Assembly: GCA_963082975.1 (NCBI GenBank)
Contig: OY720349.1
Coordinates: 67,330,501-67,394,500, forward strand
Source of the DNA: Labia minor
Taxonomy: Eukaryota > Arthropoda > Insecta > Dermaptera > Spongiphoridae
Reading direction: 5' to 3'
DNA length: 64,000 nt
Shown in pieces: positions 34,411 through 44,694 of this stretch. The translations under genes were made by a program, and so were the position numbers. A model generated the notes under the pieces. The model made no database searches and was not told where the DNA came from. It saw nothing but the letters and a program-made list of their open reading frames with translations. The first letter of the stretch is position 1, and every line of letters begins with the position of its first letter.

Positions 34411-34606
34411 TATTATTTTATTTTATTTTATTTTATTTATGCTTAAACTTGATTTTAATTAACATTTAATAAACAAAATTTTGTTAACCAAATGTTACAA
34501 ATATACATTTATATAATGCTTAGAGGGTATCTGGTTTTCAAACAAATTATAAAAAGATGATTAAACCAGATGAATCTATTTTTAGCGATATTAAAATAAA
34601 AAAAAA

Positions 34607-34640
34607 AATACCTCCCTTGCTATCGTCGGTCGGTAAAAAT
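34607..34640 (-). repeat. Isolated 5' end of HINE-like family 1, reverse
   Basis: A second short relic like 28113-28146: on the minus strand TTTTTACCGACCGACGATAG, then CAAGGGAGGTATT. Homology stops after about 34 bp. Confidence 0.6.
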
Positions 34641-36030
34641 GTAAACATTTTGAGGAAACTGAAGAGGGGCGCGGTTGTGTTGGTTTTTTAGGGGTGGAGT
34701 TTTTCCCTTTCTTTTCTATTCTCAAGTTGAAAATCCCAGATGGATTCGCTTTATGACATTCACTCAATTCACACAAGTCGTAAAAACTTTATCATTATAT
34801 TATTTAAAATTTGAACGAATTTATAAGTATTGTACGTACATTAAAAATAAAAATAAAATAATAAAAAAATAAAACATATACTTATTGTAAATTATAATAT
34901 TCTGAAAAAAAGTTCTCATTATTGGTTAAAACAATTTTTATTGGTTTCTGATTAATCAAAGTAATTGATCAACAGGAATCAATAAATATCGAATAAAAAT
35001 AAAAATATACATTAAAAAAATATAAAAATTGAAATTTGTATGATGACTTGATGAGATAATAATATTTTAAATCGACTTTGGAAACAATCTTTAACAGCGT
35101 GTAGTATGCAGTCTTTTTGGAAATCATATTCAATAATAATTATTAATAAACGATATTTACCATATAAAGGTATTAACTTTATTGAAAAAACGAATTATTG
35201 CAATATTAATATTTTAATATTAATATTAAAAATGTTTCTTTATTGTGAATATTAAAGAAAAATTAAAGTACTAAAAAAATAAAGTAATAAGTGACATTTT
35301 TGGGATATTTAATATGAATATATATATTTTGTGTTTTTTATTATTTAAAAATTTCCACATAATTTTTTTTTATTATGCATAAAATTTTATGAATTTTTTT
35401 TTCATTACAAATGAAATTTATTTAATGAACTGTTATGCTTGAAAGAGCACGGGTTTTCTGACTGCTCCCTCCATTCCTGAGATTATTTGAATATTACAGG
35501 TAAACTGCTCGTTCATATCTGGTCGACTGCGCTTGTACATAGAAACTATACAAAGCAGAGACATTCGAATATTTTGTCTTGATGTTTGTCGAGTTTACAA
35601 ATGGGGGACATAACCTTCGTTTTAGTTCCAAGCACATTGATTGTGATTGTTAACTTATTTCTTCCCTTCGTCGCCTGACTGTATAAATAAAGAATGTCAA
35701 AGTCAAATTGGTACCTAAATAAAATATGAATAATTTCTAAAAGACGTCAAGGCACGGGTATTGATTCCGATATTTACTTTGGTATATACACGTTGAAGTT
35801 TATATTTTAAAAATGAACATTAATAGTAGAAAAGCAAAGAGAAAGAAATTCTAATCGAATCAAATTTATTTTGAATGCTTAGAATTTATTTTTATTCTCT
35901 TTTATAAATATTTAAGTATATGTTATTTATTTATTTATTTATCAAATAGGTTCTTGGAAATCTACAAATTTCGTTTATTTATTCTTTAATTTAAATTTTG
36001 AATTTATTTATTTATATGCTTATTGTTTTT
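34641..36030. other. Spacer with a possible solo LTR
   Basis: Mostly AT-rich. The stretch 35431-35720 is more complex, starts TGTTATGC and contains GGGGGACATAAC and TATAAATAAAG, features sometimes seen in LTRs. No second copy, target duplication or adjacent retrotransposon gene supports this. Confidence 0.3.
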
Positions 36031-36185
36031 ACTATCTCGAGACAGAGATAGCGATCACGAAAATTTTCAATGTCGAGATTTTAACGTTTTTATATGTGTG
36101 GACAAGATTAAGCAAAAACTGTTTGAGCTAGAATAATGAAATCTGGTACACACGGTCATTATTCAAAATTCGTACTTGTCGTTAA
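36031..36185 (+). mobile_element. HINE-like family 2, 5' end fragment
   Basis: Begins ACTATCTCGAGACAGAGATAG, a CTATCTC/GAGATAG hairpin, then CGATCACGAAAATTTTCAAT. It matches 37555 onward with an internal deletion and stops near 36185. Confidence 0.65.
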
Positions 36186-36611
36186 TATTTACAATATATT
36201 ATTATACCAAATTTTATTTTTTTAAAAATTAATTTTATCAGTTGTATCAGAAATGTAATTCCTTAAAACAGAATTGAAGAAAGAAGCTCACTTCAATCAG
36301 AAAGCATTTTGAACATAAATGAATTGAAATGTTGAATCATGACACATTTGATTTTTATGTTTACTATTCTATTATTTTAAATCCTATAAATTTAGTGGAC
36401 AAAATGAAAATTTAAAAAAAAAATGAAATTACGTGACAAATTTAGATATTTACTCTTTTTTCAAAAAGAGAATATTTAAATATTAATATAAATTCACTGC
36501 TTGGAATTATCCTTTAATTCCAGGTAAATCAACCTTAGAGATATTTTAAAATTAAATTTTATATCTTTTTCCAAAAGGAACCCGAATATCACGGTTTTCC
36601 ACTCGTTTTTT

Positions 36612-37202
36612 ACCGACCAACGATAGTAAGGGAGGTATTGTTTTCACACCAAATTTCACATGTGGAGATTTTTACATATTTTTGCATTTGCTTAACAGAA
36701 GTATTTTTAGCATGTCTGTCCGTCCGTCCGTGTGTACAGCTTGAACGGCTCAACGGATTTTGATGAAATTTGGTATATTTACTTAATGCATCAGTATGAT
36801 GGATTGATCAACTTTTGATCAAATCCGGAAACCGGAAGTGATAGTATTAGCGATCGACGATAGGAAGGGAAGGGTTATTTTCACATCAAATTTCACATGA
36901 GGAGATTTTTTACATATCACCACCAATCATGCACTTTGTATTGGTTTTATCCTCGAGAAAAATCATCTTTATTAGTTTTTTCTTAATTTAAAATTATATG
37001 ACGTCATCCAGCCATTCATGACGTCACAGCCTGGTCTTGCATATATATATTATAAATAAAATAAAATTAGAAATATTTATGTTATATGCCTATCTGTTTT
37101 TTATTACATTAATAGATATATTAAAGTTATTTGAAATTGTTTCTGTAGCTTAAAATTAATTTACTTCATCGTCGGTTCGGACCTGGCCACAGGCAAACTT
37201 AT
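36612..37202 (+). mobile_element. HINE-like family 1, near full length (copy H1a)
   Basis: The left end is ACCGACCAACGATAGTAAGG. The interior contains GTCCGTCCGTCCGTGTG followed by GGCTCAACGGATTTTGATGA, and two TGACGTCA octamers at about 37000-37025. The right end carries the inverted sub-terminal repeat (shortened here), the hairpin region ACCTGGCCACAGG and ACTTATT. No protein is encoded. The architecture is that of Helentron-associated non-autonomous elements. Confidence 0.65.
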
Positions 37203-37554
37203 TTTTTTAAGAACCAAATTGAAAAAATTTAGAAAAACTGGACTAGATTTATGAATTAATTTGCATATATAAAAAATTATTTTGGAAATAGTTCCTCCAA
37301 CTGAAAAATATACTGGAACAAAAGAAGGTTGAGATATATAAAATGTTAATTTGGTATGTAACTAATGCATTACTTACTAAATTTTTATTAGAATTAAAAT
37401 AGAAATCCATACTAGAAAAGAATTGTTTAACGTAAATTTGCTAAGAGCAGAGCAAAGAAAAGCATAACTCATCGATATCTTCGAAATGACATGTACACTT
37501 ACTATAACGAATCCCAACCAAGATAAGAACTATTCTTACCATTTACCCTCTTTT

Positions 37555-38160
37555 ACTATCTCGTAAGAGATAGTATTGCGATCACGAAAATTTTCAATGT
37601 TGAGATTTTGATGTTTTTATACGTTTTAAAGGTTCCTGAATCATTTTCACTAAGATTGAGAAAAATGTCTGTGTGTGTGTGTGTGTTTTTTTAGTGTGTG
37701 TGTAGTCAAGATTACGCAAAAACGGTTTGAGCTAGAATGATGAAATTTGGTAAATGAGCATTATTCAAAATTCGTAGTTTTCTATCAACTTTTGAGAAAT
37801 GTAGCTCAACCGGAAGAGGGTCATTACTTACAACGTTTTGATTTTTTTCCTCTAAAGTGACCGTAAAAATAAAGAAATATGTTTGATAATTTTTCACATG
37901 ATTAATAATTGTATAAAACTGCTATATATAAAATTTCAGCTTGATTGATTCGCTGAAATTACCAGAATTAATTTTTTAACACGGCAAATCTCACGCGCCA
38001 ACACGTGACGTGGTGCCATCAACAAAAAGCCAAACATGCGCTGGTTTAATATTTATTATTTATAATTTATAATTAATTAAATTTAATTTAAATATAATAT
38101 ATTATGTTATTTAATCCAATTCAAATTGCGAGATAGTCGAGTGGAGACACTCCAGCTAAT
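37555..38160 (+). mobile_element. HINE-like family 2, near full length
   Basis: The left end ACTATCTCG is mirrored near the right end by CGAGATAGT, a perfect 9-bp inverted sub-terminal repeat. The left one is part of a CTATCTC-GTAA-GAGATAG hairpin. After the right repeat comes a GAGTG-GAGA-CACTC hairpin, then CAGCTAATT. A GT repeat lies at 37672-37685. It has no coding capacity; the reverse frame at 37712-37897 is repeat DNA. Confidence 0.65.
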
Positions 38161-38494
38161 TATTTATGAAATATATTTACATTCAATTAAAATTATATCA
38201 CATTTGGCAAACAATTTTAAATTTAAATTGAACCATTTACATTAATACGCCACCTCCTTGTTTTTTTTCAAAATATGATAATTTCATTAATGAACTTCTT
38301 ACTGATATATTTATAATTTTTTTTAAATTTTCATTAAGATCTTTGAATAAAATTAAGCTTATGGATTTAATAGAATTAATAGAATTAAACTTATTGATTC
38401 GATTTAAGATGTATTCTAAAACACCACTAATATTAAAAATTAATATTTGTTTATTTTATTTTATTTGAATATGTATTTTATTTGAAATAATTTG

Positions 38495-38640
38495 CAGTAG
38501 AGCGCTCACCTCAGCACTCCCCGCTCGCCTCTCTCCATGCCCCACCGCCGCCTGCACTGACCTCCGCCTGCCGTCCGGCCGAGTTGAACGCATTTAGTTC
38601 CCCTTCTCTGGTGAGTGTAGGACCCTGAACGGCCTCTCCA
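38495..38640. promoter_or_regulatory. GC-rich island, candidate promoter or exon
   Basis: The third GC-rich block in the window. On the plus strand an acceptor-like TTTGCAG ends at 38494 and a consensus donor GTGAGT lies at 38611. Between them one frame is open with a proline/serine/alanine-rich translation (P-P-P-P-A-L near its middle). On the minus strand an ATG in good context opens M-E-R-G-E-R-G-V-L and reaches a donor GTGAGC at about 38503-38508. Either strand could use it; no domain is recognisable. Confidence 0.35.
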
Positions 38641-39585
38641 CTGAAATCATCCCTTAATCAGTCGCTAATCAAGAATTAATTGTAATTTTATTATTTATTT
38701 TTATTAATTAAAAGGAAGATTAGTGAACTTTAAAAAAAAAAATATTTCAATAAAAATTAAATTTTATAAAGTGCATTTTTATAATTTTTTATTCGTATAC
38801 CCAAATAACTTTATAAATTTCTCATTCAAATCTTTGAAAAGAATTAATCTTAAATATTCTATCAGATCTCATTAATTAAATTTTATTAAAAGTTAAATTA
38901 AAATTATTTAAAAATTAAAAAATCATATACAAAATTTAATTTTTCTTTAAATATATTTATTGAAATATTTTTTAAATTTCAATATATATATTAATTCTAT
39001 TAAAACTTATTTATTTAAAAAATAGGAAGATGTGCTGATTATTTTCAAAATTCATATAATATAATTATAAATCAAAAAAATATCAATTTCTTATATTCAT
39101 ATAATAATAAATATAATATTTAAATATTCTATATAAGTATTCTTTCTAATCTCATTACATTATCACTCACACCGTTCCATTCAAATCTCATATGAATATT
39201 GTTTTGTCAATTTCATATTATTATAACACTTTTGAAAAATGAATAATATTTCTATTACCTACTCGTATATATCAATGAAACAGAATAAAATCTTCGTGAA
39301 ATTAATAATAGAATCATAATTAGTTTTCTGATGTTTTCTAAGATATTTTTATTATATGTCTATTAAATGCGTATTATAAATTATAACTTATTATAATCAT
39401 GGTTCTATATAGGATGTAAAATAATTTTAGTATTTTAATATTACAGAAATAAGATAATATTTTATAAATCTATACACTTTTTTAATCCTATTAATATTAT
39501 TTATTTATTTATATCTTATTTTTGTATTTCCTGTATATAATATAAATATCTAATCTTAATTATTTTTTTCTTTATCGAGGCGAGA
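38641..39585. other. AT-rich spacer
   Basis: Low-complexity DNA. I see nothing in it. Confidence 0.5.
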
Positions 39586-39589
39586 GTGA

Positions 39590-39862
39590 TGGACATCCAT
39601 TCAAGTCTACGAGCTGTTCTTCGAGTTTAATCTGCGAGAAATATCAACCCTTTATTAACTCCGAGGTCAGTATTTATTATTAATTTTATTTTTAATTCAA
39701 TTTAAATTTATTTATTGATTAAAAACTAATAAGTTATTTTTCTTCTTCTATTTCATGTTTCAATCTTCGTTCCTGCTACCGAATGTTGATTTGAATTCTT
39801 GATTATCTTCTCCATCCTTTATGACGATGAAATGATTGAAATTCAGCTCTCCAAATGTAAGT
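39590..39862 (+). other. Two candidate leader exons
   Basis: A less AT-rich segment 39590-39662 ends CCGAG before a GTCAGT donor-like site. A second segment, roughly 39770-39856, ends CCAAAT before a consensus GTAAGT donor. Neither has a long open frame. They follow the 38.5-kb GC island on the same strand, so they could be 5' untranslated exons. On the minus strand, TTTCTCGCAG precedes a 20-codon frame, an alternative reading. Confidence 0.25.
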
Positions 39863-40168
39863 AATAATCGTTATTTATTTAGCATGGCGCACTTTAAAAT
39901 ATAGAAAATGTAAATATAATATTTAAAATAAAGTTTAATATAATATAGAAAGTAGAATTAAATTACAATGATTTATTGCTTTTGATAATATTCATTAGGA
40001 GATTATAGAGAAATATATAATATTAAATTATATGACAGAATTTAGTGAGATTAGGGAATTTCAGAGTACATCTTTCAAGAAGAAGCATTGATAAAGGAGG
40101 CAGAAGAGACAAAGGTATTTTTAGAATTAGTAGGTTTCGGTGGCTATTTTTTGATATATATATATAAG

Positions 40169-40460
40169 TGAGGGATTTATTTGGAGATAAAAGAAGTGAG
40201 ATGTAGTTTCTGAAATGTATAGAGGTATTTATTTACATATGTACATTGATTTTAAAATGGCCAAGCTAGTACCTGAAATGTATAGAGAAACAAATCTCAA
40301 GTCTCTTGGTAGCGTAACTTGGTTAAATTCATAAGGGGAAAAATATATAACAAAATAATAGTGGATAGGTGCTTCTATGATGAATGCTTGTTTCTTTCTG
40401 TTCGTGTGTGTCTGGCTCTGTTCAATCCAACGCCCTCCCGTGGCCAAACCCGAACTTACA
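40169..40460 (-). repeat. Gypsy 3' LTR
   Basis: 292 bp, bounded by TG and CA. In element orientation it contains a TATATATTTTT stretch and two AAATAAA polyadenylation-like signals. A 72-codon frame (40229-40447) recurs unchanged in the other LTR; it has no known domain and is probably incidental. Confidence 0.93.
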
Positions 40461-40471
40461 TCTCCCCCACA
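40461..40471 (-). other. Gypsy polypurine tract
   Basis: In element orientation it reads TGTGGGGGAGA directly before the 3' LTR. This purine run is the expected primer for second-strand synthesis and fixes the LTR boundary. Confidence 0.8.
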
Positions 40472-40489
40472 AAAGAAAGTACCGTCACA

Positions 40490-43400
40490 TTATTTTGTAA
40501 AGGGTAAAAGATTTTTAATATGAAATAAGGAAAATTTTTTATTTTTTTTATTCTTTTCTATTTTATATATAGAGTTTGATATTCTTTCTATAACTCTGTA
40601 CGGCCCGTCTCGAATTTTGTCTAGCTTGTCTCTATTTAATTTATTTCCTAATTCTACATAAACTAAGTCATTTTTCCTAAATGAATAATCCCTTCTTTTT
40701 TTATTTATTCTGAATCTGTTTTCTTCAGCTGACTTATTCGAGAATTTTAAAGCTTCTTTTCTATCATATTCCAGATCTCTTTCCTTGCTAAATTCTTCTG
40801 GAACTATCTCTGAATGTTTTCCAAGTAGTAAATATTCAGGAGAGAATCTGGTGGAACTGTGTGTTGTTCCATTATATTCTCTGACACATTCTTCTGCCAA
40901 AACGGCCCAACCTTTTCCTTTATTTTTAGAATCATTTCTCTTTATCCTCAGCCTATTTGTTAAAGACTGGTTCACTCGTTCAACTAAACCATTTGACTCC
41001 GGACAATCAGTACATGTGAAAATCAGTTTTATGTTATTCTTAGTTAAAAATTTTTTAAAATCTTCCGAATTTATCCCAGGATACTGATCCGCCAACAGGT
41101 TATCTATTTGGTTCGAATCGTCAACCTTTTTTATAAGTTTAATAAAATCTTTTGACGATTGAGTTGTTGATGTTAAAATAAAGACAAATCTTGAGAAATG
41201 ATCAATGAGCACATGCATGTATCTTTTTTTTGTATATCTGTCTTTGCAACCCCCTATTGTATCCAGGGACATGATTTCAAAGGGTCTTGTTGCTGGACCC
41301 AAAATGGATGCTTTTCCGAGTAATCTCTCTCTTCTTGACTTATTTTCTAAACATGCCTTGCATTCTCTGCAATACTTTCGTATTAAAAAATCCATTCCTT
41401 TAAAATAGTACTCAGGTCTAATTTTACTTAACATATGTTTTACCCCTATATGACCATAGTAGTTGTGAGTTAAATCTATTATTTTTTTTCCTAAGGACAT
41501 AGATACAAATATTCTTTTGTCATCATTTATTTTCTTTAAATAAACTCCTTTTTCATTTATAATGTTTTTAGAATTGTTTATTTCAGTGATATTTAAACTT
41601 TGGTCTGCCATTATTTGTTCTTGTGTTATTAAGTTTACCACTTTGATGACATCTTCATTATGACAATCACTGAGGACTGGATTTCTGGAAAGGGCGTCGG
41701 CCTCAGTGTTTGTGCTGCCAGGGGCGTAAATGATTTCAAAGTCATATTGGGAAAGATAAAGAATTAATTCACCAAGGGGCTCATCTGGTCTTGCATTTAC
41801 TTTGAAATTTTCCAGGGGTTTGTGGTCTGTGATGACTGTAAATGGTTTATCTATTAGCCAGTATTGCCAGTGTTGTACAGCTTCCTTTATAGCTAAACAC
41901 TCCAAATAGATAGCCTTTCTTTTCTTTTGTAGTGGAGTTAGTTTTTTTGAAAAGTAGGCTACTGGATGTAAGAATCCTTCATCATCTTTTTGCTTCAATA
42001 TTGCACCGATTCCTTCCGACGATCCATCCGTAAATATGTAACTCTTCTTATTTGGATTAAAAATTAATAATATTGGCGAGGTACATAAAAGCTCTTTTAC
42101 TTTATTAAAAGCACTCTGACATTTGTCCGTCCATTCAAACTTTACATTTTTTCTTAGTAAATTATGAAGAGGTTCTAACAATTCTACCGATTTGTCTATA
42201 TACTTATAATAAAAATTTATTTTACCAAGAAATTGCCGTACATTTTTCTTATCTTTTGGAATTTTGAAATCTTTTATTGCTATCAAGTTATCTTTTAAAG
42301 GTCTTATTTTGCCTTTTTTAATAATATGTCCTAAATATTTAATTTCATTTTTCGCGATATTGCATTTTGATAATTTCAGCTTAAAACCTTCTTCTTTCAA
42401 CATCTTAAAAACTAACTTTAAATGTTCTAAATGTTTTTCAAAACTTTCGGAGAAAATAAGGATGTCGTCAATATAATTCATACAGAACGTGTTTAAATTA
42501 TTTCTCCTAATGGAATTTGCAAGAATTCTTTGAAATATTCCAGATGAAGCTCGAAGTCCAAATGGGAGTACATTCCATTGAAAGTGGCCATTTTGTGTTA
42601 CAAAGGCCGACTTTTCCCTATCCTTTCTTCTTAATGGTATAGACCAAAAGGCCGAATTAACATCCAATGCCGTGAACCAGTTGCAATTTCCTGCCTTTAT
42701 CATTATATCATCAATTCTTGGGAAAGGATGAGACTCAGGTAATAAAATCCTGTTTAGACATGAATAATCGATACATAGGCGTGATTTTTTTCCTTCGTCT
42801 TTCTTATAAGCCAATGTTACTGGAGCCGCAAAAGGCGAGCTTGATTCTTCAATTAGATTCATTTCTAAAAGTTTTTTTATTTGACTGTCTATTTCATTCT
42901 GTGTTGTGACAGAACATCTATAGGGTTTTTTATATATATATTGATAATCACGCAATTTTATTTGAGCCTCTGTATCTTTTATTTTTCCTACATCGAATTT
43001 GTTTTTTGCAAATAATTCATTATTTTCTTTTAATAATAAAAATGTTTTATCTTTTTCTTTTGCATTTAAATGATTTAAATAGTGTCCATATTCTTCTAAT
43101 TTTATGTATTCGTTTATATTTATATTATACAATGTATTATTAAATATAATTTTATTTTTTTTATTAATATGGTTTAAGGAGAAATCATTTGTTAAGGTTT
43201 TATTTTTAAATGGGTTTGAATTATTTTCTAAGCTTTTAATATCTTTATTTTTATTTAACGGTATATTTTTAAAATTTATTCTTTGAAATATTTTTAATTC
43301 ATTATTTTGACATAGTTTAAATTTCGTTATTAAATCTAATCCCAGAATCAATTCAAAGGAAAATTTATTATTATTAATACAGAATATATTTACTTGTTTT

Positions 43401-44665
43401 TCTATTAAACCTATTTTTAATTTTAAAGAAATTTGTCCATCAACACGACAAAAACCAGCTAATGTTTTGAATAAAATTTTATTGTGGTCCTTCAATTTAT
43501 CATTTAATCCTTTCACCACATTTAAATTGATGATTGATATATTAGAACCGGTGTCATAGATTCCTTTTAAATATCTATTCTTATTAATTATTACATTTAA
43601 TTTAATCAGCTGGGTTTTATCGCAGGGCATAATTAGTTTTTTTTTAACCAATTCATTAAATTGTTCTTCACCAAGCATTACTTTTGGGCGTGTTTTATTT
43701 TGAATATTCCTACATAGTTGCACTGGGTGAAATCTCTTAGAAAAACCTAGTTTTAAACATTCAAGACATTCAATTTTATTACTTTGTTTTATATTAATGT
43801 TGTTTTTATGTAATGGAATATTCTCATATTTCTGCAATATACTTATGAGATGATCAGATTTCTTTATTTGAAATTTATCTAATTCATCTTGAATTTTTAA
43901 TGGTAATCCAATGACAATTAAATTAATTTTAGTTTGTTCTGAGATATGAGGGTCCGAATCTATTAAAAGATTTTCTTTCTCAATGCAATAACTTATTATG
44001 GAGCCCCCTAGAAATTTAAAATTAAAAGCTTTTCTAACTTGGGACCATCCTCTCTTTTGAAAAGTTAATAAGATTGATTTTTTCCAATCTGCCCATAAAT
44101 GTAGATTTTTTTTTAGATTTAATTCATACCAATTTTTAGCAATGTCTGCCAAAAAATATTTTAATGCTTGAATTTTTATTGTTTCATTTTGTAGATCGAA
44201 CCTCAAACATTCTTTTTCAAATTTTTCAATCCATACATCGACATCTTGGTTTTTGCCTAAAAATATTTCTAAATTGAATTTTTTTTCAATATCCTTTAAT
44301 ACGTGGATTGAATTATTTATGTCAATGGTGTTATCCATGTTTGTTAAATTAATAGAATTATTTAATTGTTCTTCAAGCATTTCGTCTTTAAAAATGAAAT
44401 TATCATCATTGTCTAAATATAATTTCCTTATATCTTCATCTAGAGCCACCTTTGGGTTTCTGAAATTCCCGACCCTTGTCATACTTTTACAGGCTGCCTG
44501 AATAACGCTTAATTTCATCAGCTTAAGGTGATGAGATTCGTGACGGTACTTTTCAGGAAATAAGTAAGTCAGGGAAGAGCCCTGGAAACTGATAGCGTGG
44601 AAGGAACTCACCATAGCGCCATCAACTTGCTCCTTGACCATATGTATTATAACCTTCGCTGCCAT
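40490..44665 (-). CDS. Gypsy Gag-Pol polyprotein, 1391 residues, intact
   Basis: One uninterrupted frame encodes all retrotransposon functions. The Gag region (about 130-270) is followed by a variant zinc knuckle with C300, C303, H313 and C318. The aspartic protease has D371 in D-T-G-S. The reverse transcriptase (about 600-780) carries the active site Y731-I-D-D734. RNase H starts near D880 in F-T-D-G-S. The integrase has its zinc-binding H1067, H1072, C1099 and C1102, and catalytic D1135, D1193 and E1229, a DD35E arrangement. A G-P-Y/F module lies near the C-terminus. Gag and Pol share one frame with no shift or stop between them, so protein ratios must be set some other way. The ATG is only 29 bases from the 5' LTR. 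The many forward frames in this interval are antisense shadows. Confidence 0.97.
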   Translation of the reverse strand: MAAKVIIHMVKEQVDGAMVSSFHAISFQGSSLTYLFPEKYRHESHHLKLMKLSVIQAACKSMTRVGNFRNPKVALDEDIRKLYLDNDDNFIFKDEMLEEQLNNSINLTNMDNTIDINNSIHVLKDIEKKFNLEIFLGKNQDVDVWIEKFEKECLRFDLQNETIKIQALKYFLADIAKNWYELNLKKNLHLWADWKKSILLTFQKRGWSQVRKAFNFKFLGGSIISYCIEKENLLIDSDPHISEQTKINLIVIGLPLKIQDELDKFQIKKSDHLISILQKYENIPLHKNNINIKQSNKIECLECLKLGFSKRFHPVQLCRNIQNKTRPKVMLGEEQFNELVKKKLIMPCDKTQLIKLNVIINKNRYLKGIYDTGSNISIINLNVVKGLNDKLKDHNKILFKTLAGFCRVDGQISLKLKIGLIEKQVNIFCINNNKFSFELILGLDLITKFKLCQNNELKIFQRINFKNIPLNKNKDIKSLENNSNPFKNKTLTNDFSLNHINKKNKIIFNNTLYNININEYIKLEEYGHYLNHLNAKEKDKTFLLLKENNELFAKNKFDVGKIKDTEAQIKLRDYQYIYKKPYRCSVTTQNEIDSQIKKLLEMNLIEESSSPFAAPVTLAYKKDEGKKSRLCIDYSCLNRILLPESHPFPRIDDIMIKAGNCNWFTALDVNSAFWSIPLRRKDREKSAFVTQNGHFQWNVLPFGLRASSGIFQRILANSIRRNNLNTFCMNYIDDILIFSESFEKHLEHLKLVFKMLKEEGFKLKLSKCNIAKNEIKYLGHIIKKGKIRPLKDNLIAIKDFKIPKDKKNVRQFLGKINFYYKYIDKSVELLEPLHNLLRKNVKFEWTDKCQSAFNKVKELLCTSPILLIFNPNKKSYIFTDGSSEGIGAILKQKDDEGFLHPVAYFSKKLTPLQKKRKAIYLECLAIKEAVQHWQYWLIDKPFTVITDHKPLENFKVNARPDEPLGELILYLSQYDFEIIYAPGSTNTEADALSRNPVLSDCHNEDVIKVVNLITQEQIMADQSLNITEINNSKNIINEKGVYLKKINDDKRIFVSMSLGKKIIDLTHNYYGHIGVKHMLSKIRPEYYFKGMDFLIRKYCRECKACLENKSRRERLLGKASILGPATRPFEIMSLDTIGGCKDRYTKKRYMHVLIDHFSRFVFILTSTTQSSKDFIKLIKKVDDSNQIDNLLADQYPGINSEDFKKFLTKNNIKLIFTCTDCPESNGLVERVNQSLTNRLRIKRNDSKNKGKGWAVLAEECVREYNGTTHSSTRFSPEYLLLGKHSEIVPEEFSKERDLEYDRKEALKFSNKSAEENRFRINKKRRDYSFRKNDLVYVELGNKLNRDKLDKIRDGPYRVIERISNSIYKIEKNKKNKKFSLFHIKNLLPFTK

Positions 44666-44694
44666 CTCGGAAGAAGCTCGATTTGTTTTATAAA

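Noticed and set aside
40229..40447. 72-codon frame in each gypsy LTR as a small protein gene
   Set aside because: It recurs only because the LTRs are identical; no domain is seen and LTRs are normally non-coding.
40785..44501. Several forward open frames of 60-100 codons across the gypsy element
   Set aside because: They are antisense shadows of the Gag-Pol frame and show no domains.
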